Shown: positions 18,001-26,574 of the stretch, in pieces
How positions within the stretch are numbered: position 1 is the stretch's first letter
Layout: every line of letters starts with the position of its first letter
NCBI RefSeq assembly: GCF_036192275.1
Contig: NZ_CP108088.1
Span: 1,302,001 to 1,366,000, forward strand
DNA: 64,000 nucleotides
Direction of reading: 5' to 3'
From: Streptomyces sp. NBC_00250
GTDB taxonomy: Bacteria > Actinomycetota > Actinomycetes > Streptomycetales > Streptomycetaceae
Translations under genes and position numbers: made by a program
The notes under the pieces: generated by a model
What the model was told of the DNA's origin: nothing
The model's database searches: none
The model's input: the letters and a program-made list of their open reading frames with translations, nothing else

Positions 18001-21000
18001 GTCAAAATCAACGGCTACCGCATAGAACTCGGAGAAATCGACACCACCCTCACCACCCACCCCCACATCCACACCACCCTCACCACCACCCACCACACAA
18101 CCAACCGCGAAAACAAACGACTCATCACCTACATCGTCCCCACCCACCCCGAAAACCCACCCACCACCCAAGACATACAGAACTGGCTCCGCGAAAAACT
18201 CCCCCACTACATGATCCCCAACACCATCATCACCCTCAACGAAATCCCCCTCACACCCAACGGAAAAATCAACCACAAAGCACTCCCAGACCCCACAACC
18301 AACCCCACCAACCGCACCCACACACCCCCCAACACCCCCACCGAACACACCCTCACCACCATCTGGACCGAACTCCTCAACCCCACCCAACCCCTCTCCA
18401 CCACCGACAACCTCTTCGAACTCGGCGCCGACTCCCTCCTCGCCCTCCGCGCCACCGCCGCAGCCGACCGCCAAGGACTCCACCTCCAACTCCCCGACAT
18501 ATTCCAAAACCCCACCATCACCCAACAAGCACTGGTGATTCAGGCAGCGGGATCCTCGGCGGCCGCGGTCGTCCTCGTGCCCGATCCCGGTGGGTTGCAC
18601 GAGCCGTTCGGGCTGACGGACGTGCAGCACGCGTACTGGCTGGGCCGCTCGGGTCTGTTCGAGCTCGGTGATGTGTCGACACATCTCTATCTGGAGCTGG
18701 AATCGGAGGACTTCGAGCCCGAGCGCGGGAACACCGTCCTGCGCCGGCTGGTCGCACGTCACGACATGCTGCGCGCGATCGTCCGCCCGGACGGACGCCA
18801 GCAGATCCTCGACACCGTCCCCGAGGCGTCCATCGCCTACCAGGACCTCTCACAGCTGAGCGACGAAGAGGCCGAGGCCGAGATCACCGCCGTACGGGAC
18901 ACCCTGTCCCACGAGGTACGGCCGGCCGACCAGTGGCCGCTGTTCGAACTGCGCGCACAGCGCCTGCCCGGCGGCACCACCCGTCTCCACCTCAGCCTGG
19001 ACATGCTCATCGCCGACGCCGCGTCGGTCCGCATCCTGCTCACCGAATGGGCAGCCCTCTACGCCGACCCCGACACGGTCCTCCCCCCGATCGGACTGTC
19101 CTTCCGGGACTACTGCACCGCCACCACCGGCCTGGAGAACACCACCGCCCGCAACTACTGGACCGAACGCCTCCACACCCTCCCGCCGGCACCCGAACTG
19201 CCCACGCTCCCGATCCCCCCGGGCACCCCGACCCGCTTCACCCGCCGCACCCACACCCTGCCCGCCGACCAGTGGGCCCGCCTGAAGAACCAGGCACACC
19301 AACGCGGACTCACCCCGTCGACCCTGCTGTGTGCCGCCTATGCCGAGACCCTCGCCACCTGGGCGAAGGAACCCCACTTCACCCTCAACGTCACCATCGG
19401 CGACCGCCTCCCCCTGCACCCCGACGCCGAGCACCTCATCGGCGACTTCACCAACCTCGTCCTCCTGGAGTCCGATCACCGGGACACGGACCAGGGGTTC
19501 GAGTACCGTGCGCGCGCCCTGCAGAGCCGGCTGATGCGGGATCTGGAGCACCGTGCGTTCGGCGGGGTGCGTCTGATCCGTGAACTGGCCCGGGAGCACG
19601 GGCCCGCGCGGGCCGCGATGCCCGTCGTCTTCACCAGCGTCCTCGGCCATGACATGCCGGGCGATTCCGACGGCACGCTGCCCGGACTGGGCCGGCTGCT
19701 GGACGGAATCTCGCAGACGCCACAGGTCCATCTCGACCACCAGGTGGTGGAGATCGCAGGTGAACTCCTGCTCACCTGGGACGCGGTGGAGGGACTGTTC
19801 CCGGCCGGCGTGCTCGACGACGCGTTCTCGGCCTACACATCGTTCCTGGAAACGCTGGTCGACGCTTCGGAGGCCTGGGCACAGCCCGCTCCGGTCCGTG
19901 CGCCGGCCTCGCACCTGGAGGTCGTCTCCCGGGTGAACGACACGGTCGCGTCCCTTCCCGAGGGTCTGTTGCACGAGCCGGTGTTCGCCCAGGCCGCCCG
20001 GACTCCCCACGCCACCGCCGTCATCACACCCACCCGCACCCTGACCTACGCCGAACTCACCGACCACGCACTCCACATCGCCCAAGGACTACGCGCCCAC
20101 GGCGTCCGACCCGGCGAACTCGTCGCCATCAGCATGCACAAGGGATGGGAACAGATCGCAGCCGTCCTCGGCATCCTCCACGCCGACGCCGTCTACCTCC
20201 CCATCGACCCCGAACTCCCCCACGAACGCATCACCTACCTCCTCACCCACACCGACACCCGCACCGTCCTCACCCAACCCGACACCACCACCAGCATCGA
20301 CTGGCCCACCACCATCACCCCCCTCACCGTCCACGACAACGCCCCCTGGTACCACACCCCCACACCCCACACCCCCACACGCACCCCCAACGACCTCGCC
20401 TACGTCATCTTCACCTCCGGCTCAACCGGCCAGCCCAAAGGCGTCATGATCGACCACCGCGGCGCCCTCAACACCATCCACGACATCAACAACCGCACCC
20501 AACTCACCCCCCACGACACCATCCTCGGAATCTCCAGCCTCTCCTTCGACCTCTCCGTCTGGGACATCTTCGGCACCCTCACCGCCGGCGCCACCCTCGT
20601 CCTGCCCAACCCCGGAACCCAACGCGACCCCCACCACTGGAACCACCTCATCACCCACCACCACATCACCACCTGGAACTCCGTCCCCGCCCTCTTCGAA
20701 CTCCTCACCGAACACCGAAACCAAAACAACACCCCCACCAACACCACCCTCAAAACAGCCCTCCTCTCCGGAGACTGGATCCCCCTCACCCTCCCCCAAC
20801 GCGCCAAAAACACCTTCCCCCACCTCCAACTCCACAGCCTCGGCGGCGCCACCGAAGCCTCCATCTGGTCCATCCACCACCCCATCACCACCACCCCAGA
20901 AGAATGGACCAGCATCCCCTACGGAAAACCCCTCACCAACCAAACCATGCACATCCTCGACCACCACCAAAACCCCCGACCCCCCTACACCACCGGACAC

Positions 21001-23115
21001 ATCCACATCGGCGGCACCGGCGTCGCACTCGGCTACTGGAAAGACCCCCAAAAAACCGGCAACGCCTTCACCACCCACCCCCACACCAAACAACGCCTCT
21101 ACAAAACAGGCGACCTCGGACGCTACTGGCCCGACGGAACCATCGAATTCCTCGGCCGCGAAGACCACCAAGTCAAAATCAACGGCTACCGCATAGAACT
21201 CGGAGAAATCGACACCACCCTCACCACCCACCCCCACATCCACACCACCCTCACCACCACCCACCACACAACCAACCGCGAAAACAAACGACTCATCACC
21301 TACATCGTCCCCACCCACCCCGAAAACCCACCCACCACCCAAGACATACAGAACTGGCTCCGCGAAAAACTCCCCCACTACATGATCCCCAACACCATCA
21401 TCACCCTCAACGAAATCCCCCTCACACCCAACGGAAAAATCAACCACAAAGCACTCCCAGACCCCACAACCAACCCCACCAACCGCACCCACACACCCCC
21501 CAACACCCCCACCGAACACACCCTCACCACCATCTGGACCGAACTCCTCAACCCCACCCAACCCCTCTCCACCACCGACAACCTCTTCGAACTCGGCGCC
21601 GACTCCCTCCTCGCCCTCCGCGCCACCGCCGCAGCCGACCGCCAAGGACTCCACCTCCAACTCCCCGACATATTCCAAAACCCCACCATCACCCAACAAG
21701 CACTGGTCGTCGGCTCCGCCGTGGTCCGCACGGCCGAAGACGTCCCCGTGGGGCCGACCGGGATGACGCCCTCGCAGCACTGGTTCCTCTCGCAGGACCT
21801 GCCGCAGCGCCACCACTGGAACGACGCCTCGTTCCTGCTGTCGCTGCAACGTCCGCTGGAGCCCGCCAGGCTGGCGCACGCGCTGCGTCGCGTCCTCGAA
21901 CACCACGACGCCCTGCGGCTGCGCTTCCGCGAGTCCGCCCCGGGGGCCGGCTGGGAGGCCGAGGTCGCTCCGTACGAGGAGTCGGACGCGCTGCCGTTCA
22001 CCACGTACGACCTGTCCGGGCTCGACAGCCGCGCCCAGAAGCTGCGCAGCACCGAGATCAGCGACTCGCTCCAGTCGAGCCTCGACCTCGCCGAGGGGCC
22101 GCTGCTGCGCATGGCCTACTTCGACATGGGCGACCGTCCCCACTGCATCCTCTTCCTCGCCCACTGGCTGGCGGTCGACCACTACTCGGGGCGGATAGTC
22201 CTCGAGGACCTGCTGGGCTGCTACGCGGACCTGGCCGCCGGCGAGGAGGGCGGACTGCCGCCGAAGTCCTCGTCCTTCCGGTCCTGGACCGAAGGGCTGC
22301 GCGCGTACGCGGAGGGGCCGGAGGTACGGGCCGAGCTCGACTACTGGGCCGGCGAGGACCGCCGGTCGCCGTCGGTGATCCGGCTGGACGGCACCGAGGG
22401 TGCCAACTCGCTCGAGTCGCTGGACAACCACACCGTGCGGCTCGACCGGAAGGTGACGGAGGCGCTGGTCCGGCTGCTGCCGCGGCGGGTGCGGGCCGAT
22501 CTGTCGGAGGTCCTCTGCTCCGCGCTCCTGCGGTCCCTGCCCTTCGAGGACGAGGGCCGCGGGGAGGACGCGCGGCGGGTCCTGCTGGATCTGGAGCGGC
22601 ACGGACGCGACCTGCCGGTGGCGGGCGCGGACGTGAGCCGCACCGTGGGGCGGTTCTCGACGCTCGTCCCCGTGCTGTTCGAGTTCGATCCGTCGGAGTC
22701 GGCGGTGGACGCGCTGCACCGGACCGTGGACCAGGCCCGGTCGCAGCCGGGCCGCGGTGCCGGACACGGGCTGCTGCGGTACGTGTCCGGTGATCCGGAG
22801 GCCGCCGTGCTGCGCTCCCTGCCCCAGGCGGAGATCGGCGTCAACTATCTGGGGCAGGTCGACGAGGTGTTCATGCGCAGCGATCTGCTGAGCGTTCCCC
22901 GGATGGCGTACGGCCGTCAGCGCAGCGATGTGGGCACCCGGTTCCGGCTGGTCGACGTGATCGGCTTCGTCGTCGCGGGGCGGCTCAACCTCACCGTCGG
23001 GTTCAGCGGCAACCGCCATCGGCCGGAGACCACGCGCCGGATCGTCGACGGACTCGTCGCGGAACTGACGGAGCTGGCCCGCTGGGCACGGGAGGCACCG
23101 GAGACCGGGAAGTAG
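15065..23115 (+). CDS. NRPS: carrier-Cy-A-PCP-Cy-A-PCP-E, cysteine-type, frameshifted in module 1
   Basis: GTG 15065 follows GAAGGGGA at four bases. With the frame repaired near 17880 the protein is about 2680 residues. Domains: a carrier-like domain (residues 25-105, Ser in FLESLHATEFQ, Glu replacing the usual Asp); Cy1 (about 117-560, heterocyclization motif DMLIAD instead of HHxxxDG); A1 (580-1080); PCP1 (GADSLLALR); Cy2 (1170-1615); A2 (1635-2140); PCP2; and a terminal epimerization-like domain (2225-2680). A hand alignment to PheA gives the pocket D-L-W-N-L-S-L-I-W-K in both A domains, one residue from the cysteine code DLYNLSLIWK. The protein should therefore add two cysteines and cyclize both to thiazolines. 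There is no thioesterase domain. The terminal domain has E-type motifs (NYLGQVD, SRTVGRFS), but HHxxxDG reads HWLAVDH. As written, frame 2 stops at 18025. Confidence 0.85.
15421..16303 (+). repeat. Cy-domain repeat, copy 1
   Basis: An 883-base segment of the first heterocyclization domain is nearly identical to 18588-19470 (offset 3167). Only scattered changes are visible, clustered near 16147-16196. The second half, from about 15770, is C-rich on the plus strand. Downstream, 16304-16786, the two modules diverge except for a conserved island. Confidence 0.9.
16787..18536 (+). repeat. A-PCP repeat, copy 1, extreme C-skew (GRINS-like)
   Basis: A 1750-base segment covering the whole adenylation and carrier domain matches 19957-21707 (offset 3170). 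By eye I see one substitution (16804 versus 19974) and one missing A near 17881. The plus strand is extraordinarily rich in C and poor in G: in 18301-18360 I count 38 C, 19 A, 2 G and 1 T. Codons such as AAA, CGA, GGA and CAA, rare in the neighbouring genes, are common here. Confidence 0.95.
17878..17885 (+). other. one-base deletion in an A-run that breaks the NRPS frame
   Basis: Copy 1 reads GACCCCC followed by five A and CCGGC. Copy 2, near 21047, reads the same with six A. The missing A shifts copy 1 out of frame, and translation would end at 18025. Restoring one A joins the frame to the one that stops at 23115. The two copies are otherwise almost identical, so either this is a sequencing or assembly error in a repeat, or it is a real inactivating (or slippage-suppressed) mutation. 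Confidence 0.85.
18588..19470 (+). repeat. Cy-domain repeat, copy 2
   Basis: This is the second copy of the heterocyclization-domain segment, matching 15421-16303. Differences include ACCGAA for ACCCAA (Glu for Gln) near 19164 and a short tract of synonymous changes near 19314-19350, where copy 2 uses ordinary Streptomyces codons and copy 1 uses the C-rich style. Confidence 0.9.
19957..21707 (+). repeat. A-PCP repeat, copy 2, extreme C-skew (GRINS-like)
   Basis: This is the second copy of the adenylation-carrier segment, with an intact frame. It ends abruptly at the point where the terminal epimerization-like domain begins, and base composition returns at once to ordinary GC-rich, unskewed coding sequence after 21707. 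Confidence 0.95.
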
Positions 23116-23136
23116 CCGGCACGGCGCCGGTATGAC

Positions 23137-23173
23137 AGAGGTGGGGGCCGCTCCCGGAGCGGCCCCCACCTCT
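23137..23173. terminator. bidirectional intrinsic terminator after the NRPS
   Basis: AGAGGTGGGGGCCGCTC pairs with GAGCGGCCCCCACCTCT around a tiny loop, giving a stem of about 17 base pairs between the convergent NRPS (+) and a membrane-protein gene (-). Confidence 0.85.
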
Positions 23174-23192
23174 CGTGCCGTGCCGTCTGCTC

Positions 23193-24503
23193 TCAGCTGC
23201 TGTAGAGGAGCGCGAGACCGCCCAGTGTCAGGCCGATCATGCCGGCGAAGAGCGGAACCTGCGGGAGTACCTTGCGGTCGCGGGGCAGTACCCCCACCGC
23301 CGAGTCATGGGCGCTGATGACCCCGAGGACATGGCCGGTGACCACGGCGGTGACCTGGACGAGGGACATCAGGGTGGCGCCGGGGACCGCGTAGGACGCG
23401 GCTGCCATGCCGCCGTCGTGGGTGGAACCGTGCTCCCCGGTGACGAAGAAGACGTCGAAGAAGCGCTGGACCTCCAGGACCAGGACGGAGGAGTAGTGGG
23501 CGATGACGTAGCCGATGGCGATCGGGATCAGTGAGGGGGCCATCAACGCGGACGTCCACGAGCCGTCGCGGGAGAGCCGTCCGGACGCCCGGCCCGAGGC
23601 CCACAGCAGTCCCAGCACGAAGAGCACCGTGGCCAGCAGCCCCGCCGAGCGGGCGAGCGGCTCGGGGACGTCTTCCGTGAGCCGTTTCCACCAGCCGAGG
23701 TTGGCCAGGCTGTCGAAGCCGGTGGCCGCCAGCATCACGGCGACCGTCGCCGTCAGGCCCGGCCGGGCGTGCACCGCGCTCAGCCCGTTGAAGGGGTTGC
23801 GCAGCACCAGTCGGCGGTCGGCTGGCGACCTGCCCAGCGGCGAGAGGGAGGCGATCAGGGAGGAGTACGCCTCGAAGGCGTCCCCGCGCTCGAACCAGCG
23901 TGAGCCGAACACGGCGGCCGCCGTGAGCTGGACGGCGGCGTACAGCCAGAGCCCCAGCAGGACCGTCGAGGCGGAGCCACGGGCCGGCGCGGCCAGTTCG
24001 AGCCAGGCGAAGCCGAGGAGCCCGACCGCGGCCGGCCAGTGGCCGAGTCGGTCGGGCAGGGGCCGGATGCCCTTGTCGGGGTCGGTGCGCATCAGCAGGG
24101 CGAGCAGCTCGTGGAGGGTGCGCAGGGGGTTGAGCAGCCTCCAGACCGGTCCGAACAGCAGCGAGGCCGGGACGAGTCCGACCCAGAACAGGACGAACAC
24201 CATGCCCGGTCCCAGCTCCTTGCCTCCGTATCCCGTGGTGAGCACGGTGAGGGTGAGCACGGTCAGGGCGAGACCGAACAGCCGCAGCGTGCGCCGGAGC
24301 AGGGGGTGGTCGCAGAGTCGCTGGGTGAACCGGGGCAGGGCGCGCCAGACCCGCCGGGCGTCGAAGCGGCGCTCGTGCCAGCGCAGCCGCAGGGCGTCGA
24401 ACGAGGCGTAGAGGGCGGTCGTTCCGGCCACGAGGGCGTAGGAAAGAGGGATGGGGCCGTCGCGGTGACCGACGACATGGGCAAGATAGACGTCGTAGGA
24501 CAT
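23193..24503 (-). CDS. polytopic membrane protein of unknown function
   Basis: A 436-residue protein with about ten hydrophobic segments spread over its whole length and short polar loops (for example WHERRFDARRVWRALPRFTQ). I recognise no transporter signature. The type recalls conserved actinobacterial integral membrane proteins of unknown role. It is divergent from another small membrane protein gene across 157 bases that contain no clear element. Nothing ties it to biosynthesis; it probably belongs to the non-cluster block 23.2-26.5 kb. The start ATG 24503 lacks a convincing ribosome site, so an upstream start is possible. Confidence 0.6.
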   Translation of the reverse strand: MSYDVYLAHVVGHRDGPIPLSYALVAGTTALYASFDALRLRWHERRFDARRVWRALPRFTQRLCDHPLLRRTLRLFGLALTVLTLTVLTTGYGGKELGPGMVFVLFWVGLVPASLLFGPVWRLLNPLRTLHELLALLMRTDPDKGIRPLPDRLGHWPAAVGLLGFAWLELAAPARGSASTVLLGLWLYAAVQLTAAAVFGSRWFERGDAFEAYSSLIASLSPLGRSPADRRLVLRNPFNGLSAVHARPGLTATVAVMLAATGFDSLANLGWWKRLTEDVPEPLARSAGLLATVLFVLGLLWASGRASGRLSRDGSWTSALMAPSLIPIAIGYVIAHYSSVLVLEVQRFFDVFFVTGEHGSTHDGGMAAASYAVPGATLMSLVQVTAVVTGHVLGVISAHDSAVGVLPRDRKVLPQVPLFAGMIGLTLGGLALLYSS

Positions 24504-24660
24504 CCCGTCACGATCGGGCCCGGCGGGGTGCGGGGCGAGACTCCGTCGGCCGTACCTTCGACGAACGCGGGGGGCCTGAACGGGGTGGCCGATCAGGCGG
24601 TCGTTCTCCTCGTCCGGAGTCGGGTCTCACCGTGGACGCGCGTGTTGCACCGTAAGGGGC

Positions 24661-25134
24661 ATGGACTCCACAGAGACGCGGTCGGCCTTGGAACACGACA
24701 CGGGGAACTCCGCACCTCCTGCCGATCCGACCGGCCGACTCCGTACGGTCGCCTTCGCGGCCGTGGCGATCTATCTTTTCGGCCAGGCCTTCGACACGTA
24801 CTGGCACGCCAAGAACGTCTCCTTCGTCCCTGAGCCTCCCGGCGCGTTGTGGTCGATCCATCTCGGCATCTACCTGGGCGCGGCGATCGTGCTGGCGACC
24901 GGCGGGGCGCTGGCGTTCCGCGCGGGGTTCCGGGTGGCCGGGGTGCTGCTCGCGGCGGGTGGCGGGGTGGAACTGGCGGGATTCTTCCTCGACATGTGGA
25001 AGCACTCGCAGGGCACGTCGGTCGACTTCTACCACGATCTCGTCTGGTATGGATTTGGCCTCGTCGTTGTCGGTACGGTGCGTATGGAAGCGATGCGTCG
25101 CATCCACGTGAGTGACGCCCATCGTTCGGACTGA
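24661..25134 (+). CDS. four-helix membrane protein of unknown function
   Basis: A 157-residue protein from ATG 24661, with AAGGGGC directly upstream. After a polar leader of about 27 residues come four hydrophobic helices, with conserved-looking polar residues inside them (FGQAFDTYWHAKN in the first, FYHDLVWYGFG in the last). The histidines near membrane edges could bind a metal or haem, but that is a guess. The BlaI-type repressor gene follows in the same direction, 19 bases after the stop, so the two may be co-transcribed. I do not recognise the family. Confidence 0.6.
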   Translation: MDSTETRSALEHDTGNSAPPADPTGRLRTVAFAAVAIYLFGQAFDTYWHAKNVSFVPEPPGALWSIHLGIYLGAAIVLATGGALAFRAGFRVAGVLLAAGGGVELAGFFLDMWKHSQGTSVDFYHDLVWYGFGLVVVGTVRMEAMRRIHVSDAHRSD

Positions 25135-25153
25135 CCCGAGGACCGTGGTTCTC

Positions 25154-25552
25154 ATGACCGAGAAGACAGCCGGAACGCTGAGCAAGCTCTTGGGGCCGCT
25201 GGGGGCCGAGGCCCTCACGGCCCTGTGGCGCAACGGCCGGCCGCTCAGCGTCCGGCAGGTTCAGGAGGAGCTCAACCGGCACCGCCCCGAGCCGCTCGCC
25301 TACACCACGGTGATGACCGTGCTGAGCCGGCTCGCGGCGAGGAACGTGCTGCGGCGGACGCCGGCCGGCCGCGGATTCCTGTACGAGCCCCTCGTCGCCG
25401 ACGCCGCCGAAGTGGCCGTGCGGGACGTGATCAGGGATCACGGGGTCGCCGCGGTCGCGCATTTCGTCGACCAGTGCCGGACGGAACCGCAGCTGCGGTC
25501 CCGACTGCTCAACCTCATGCAGCCGGATTCGGAAGGTGTCGAACCCGGCTGA
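25154..25552 (+). CDS. BlaI/MecI/CopY-family repressor
   Basis: A 132-residue winged-helix protein from ATG 25154. The N-terminal half has the family pattern LGPLGAEALTALWRNGRPLS, then VQEELN and YTTVMTVLSRLAARNVLRR for the recognition helix and wing (GRGFLYEPL). The C-terminal half is the dimer and cleavage region. Repressors of this family are released by proteolysis through an M56 membrane protease, and exactly such a gene comes next, 54 bases downstream. The regulated genes are probably the neighbours. The inducing signal is unknown; beta-lactams are only one option for the family. Confidence 0.85.
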   Translation: MTEKTAGTLSKLLGPLGAEALTALWRNGRPLSVRQVQEELNRHRPEPLAYTTVMTVLSRLAARNVLRRTPAGRGFLYEPLVADAAEVAVRDVIRDHGVAAVAHFVDQCRTEPQLRSRLLNLMQPDSEGVEPG

Positions 25553-25606
25553 CGCATCATCGTCTCTTGCTCCGCCAACTCAGCGTGTTCTCAGGGGGAC
25601 TCATCG

Positions 25607-26488
25607 GTGAAACACCTCGGCGAGATACGACGGAGCCCTACCTGTCTGGTAGGGCTCGTCCTTTGCCTCGGCGTCACGATCGCCTGCGGTCTGGAGGCCT
25701 GGCACATCGGTGCGGAGCTTCCACGGCATGCGCGAGCCGGCGGGGAGTCGGGCTTCATCGGGATGGTGGACACGCTGGCCATCGCCGGCGGGCTCGCCGT
25801 CGCACTGGTGAGCGTGCTGGCCGGATCCCGGACGATGCTGCGGTGCCTGCTCGACTCGGCGGCGCTTTCCCGGTGGGTGAGCGAGAACTCGGTGCCGCCC
25901 TGTGAGCGGCTTTCGCGGATCGCCCGGTCGGTCGCCGGTGACATCCAGGTGGCGCAGATCGACGTGGCGCACGCCGTCGCCGTGACGCATCGCGCGTGGC
26001 GTCCGCGGATCGCGATCAGTTCGATGCTGGTGGCACGGACCTCCGACGCGGAGCTGGCGGCGGTGCTCCGCCATGAGGTGCACCATGCCCGTCGTCGGCA
26101 TCCGCTGGGCCGTCTCGCCGCCGAACTCGCTTCGTCGGCGCTGTGGTTCCTGCCCGCGCTGCGCACCGTCGGCCGGCACGCGGCGGTACGGCAGGAGCTG
26201 TCGGCCGACCGGGCGGCGCTGTCCCACGCCGCGCCCTCGACGCTGGCGGGTGCTCTGGTGAAGGCCCTGGCGGAGCCCGAAGTGGCTCCCGCGGGAACGC
26301 TGATGGGTGATACGACGACGCTTGAGGCGCGTGTGCATCAGCTGGAGCACGGGCCGAAGCCGTTGTCCAGGGCGTTGCGCTGCCATTCGCTGCGGCGGGC
26401 GGTGCTGCTGCTCTGCACGGTCGGCGGTCTGCTGGTCTACGGAACGGTGGCCGCGGCCGGCCGCGGCCTGTTCACTCCGCTGTTCTAG
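25607..26488 (+). CDS. M56-family (BlaR1-like) membrane zinc protease
   Basis: A 293-residue protein from GTG 25607 (GGGGGA, 7 bases upstream). It has hydrophobic segments at about residues 14-32 and 55-75, the zinc-protease motif HEVHH (in LRHEVHHARRRHPLG) near residue 155, downstream ELSADRAAL as the third-ligand helix, and a C-terminal membrane segment. This is the protease half of BlaR1/MecR1-type sensors, here without any penicillin-binding sensor domain, as in many actinobacterial pairs. It should cleave or trigger loss of the BlaI-type repressor encoded just upstream. Confidence 0.85.
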   Translation: MKHLGEIRRSPTCLVGLVLCLGVTIACGLEAWHIGAELPRHARAGGESGFIGMVDTLAIAGGLAVALVSVLAGSRTMLRCLLDSAALSRWVSENSVPPCERLSRIARSVAGDIQVAQIDVAHAVAVTHRAWRPRIAISSMLVARTSDAELAAVLRHEVHHARRRHPLGRLAAELASSALWFLPALRTVGRHAAVRQELSADRAALSHAAPSTLAGALVKALAEPEVAPAGTLMGDTTTLEARVHQLEHGPKPLSRALRCHSLRRAVLLLCTVGGLLVYGTVAAAGRGLFTPLF

Positions 26489-26524
26489 CGATCGCCGAGG
26501 TCCTGCGGTCCCGACGGCCCGACG

Positions 26525-26552
26525 GTCCCGGCGGCCGCGTGGCCGCCGGGAC
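26525..26552. terminator. bidirectional intrinsic terminator
   Basis: A perfect 12-base-pair stem (GTCCCGGCGGCC, loop GCGT, complement) lies between the convergent M56 protease (+) and aminotransferase (-) genes. Confidence 0.8.
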
Positions 26553-26574
26553 GCGGGGATGGCGGGAGTCGGGA

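Noticed and set aside
15421..21707. Insertion sequence or CRISPR array as the cause of the long repeats
   Set aside because: The repeated segments code for NRPS domains, have no terminal inverted repeats or transposase, and no short regularly spaced repeats occur in the window.
15065..23115. Siderophore of the pyochelin or yersiniabactin type
   Set aside because: Two Cys heterocyclization modules fit, but there is no salicylate synthase, salicyl-AMP ligase, thiazoline reductase of that type or iron-uptake gene in the window.
20422..23169. Very long minus-strand open frame of about 915 codons opposite the NRPS
   Set aside because: It arises from the extreme C-skew of the repeats: its translation is Gly/Val/Glu-rich low complexity, without a ribosome site, and the same pattern recurs opposite copy 1.
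25154..26488. Beta-lactam resistance locus
   Set aside because: A BlaI/M56 pair is present, but the protease lacks a penicillin-binding domain and no beta-lactamase gene is nearby.
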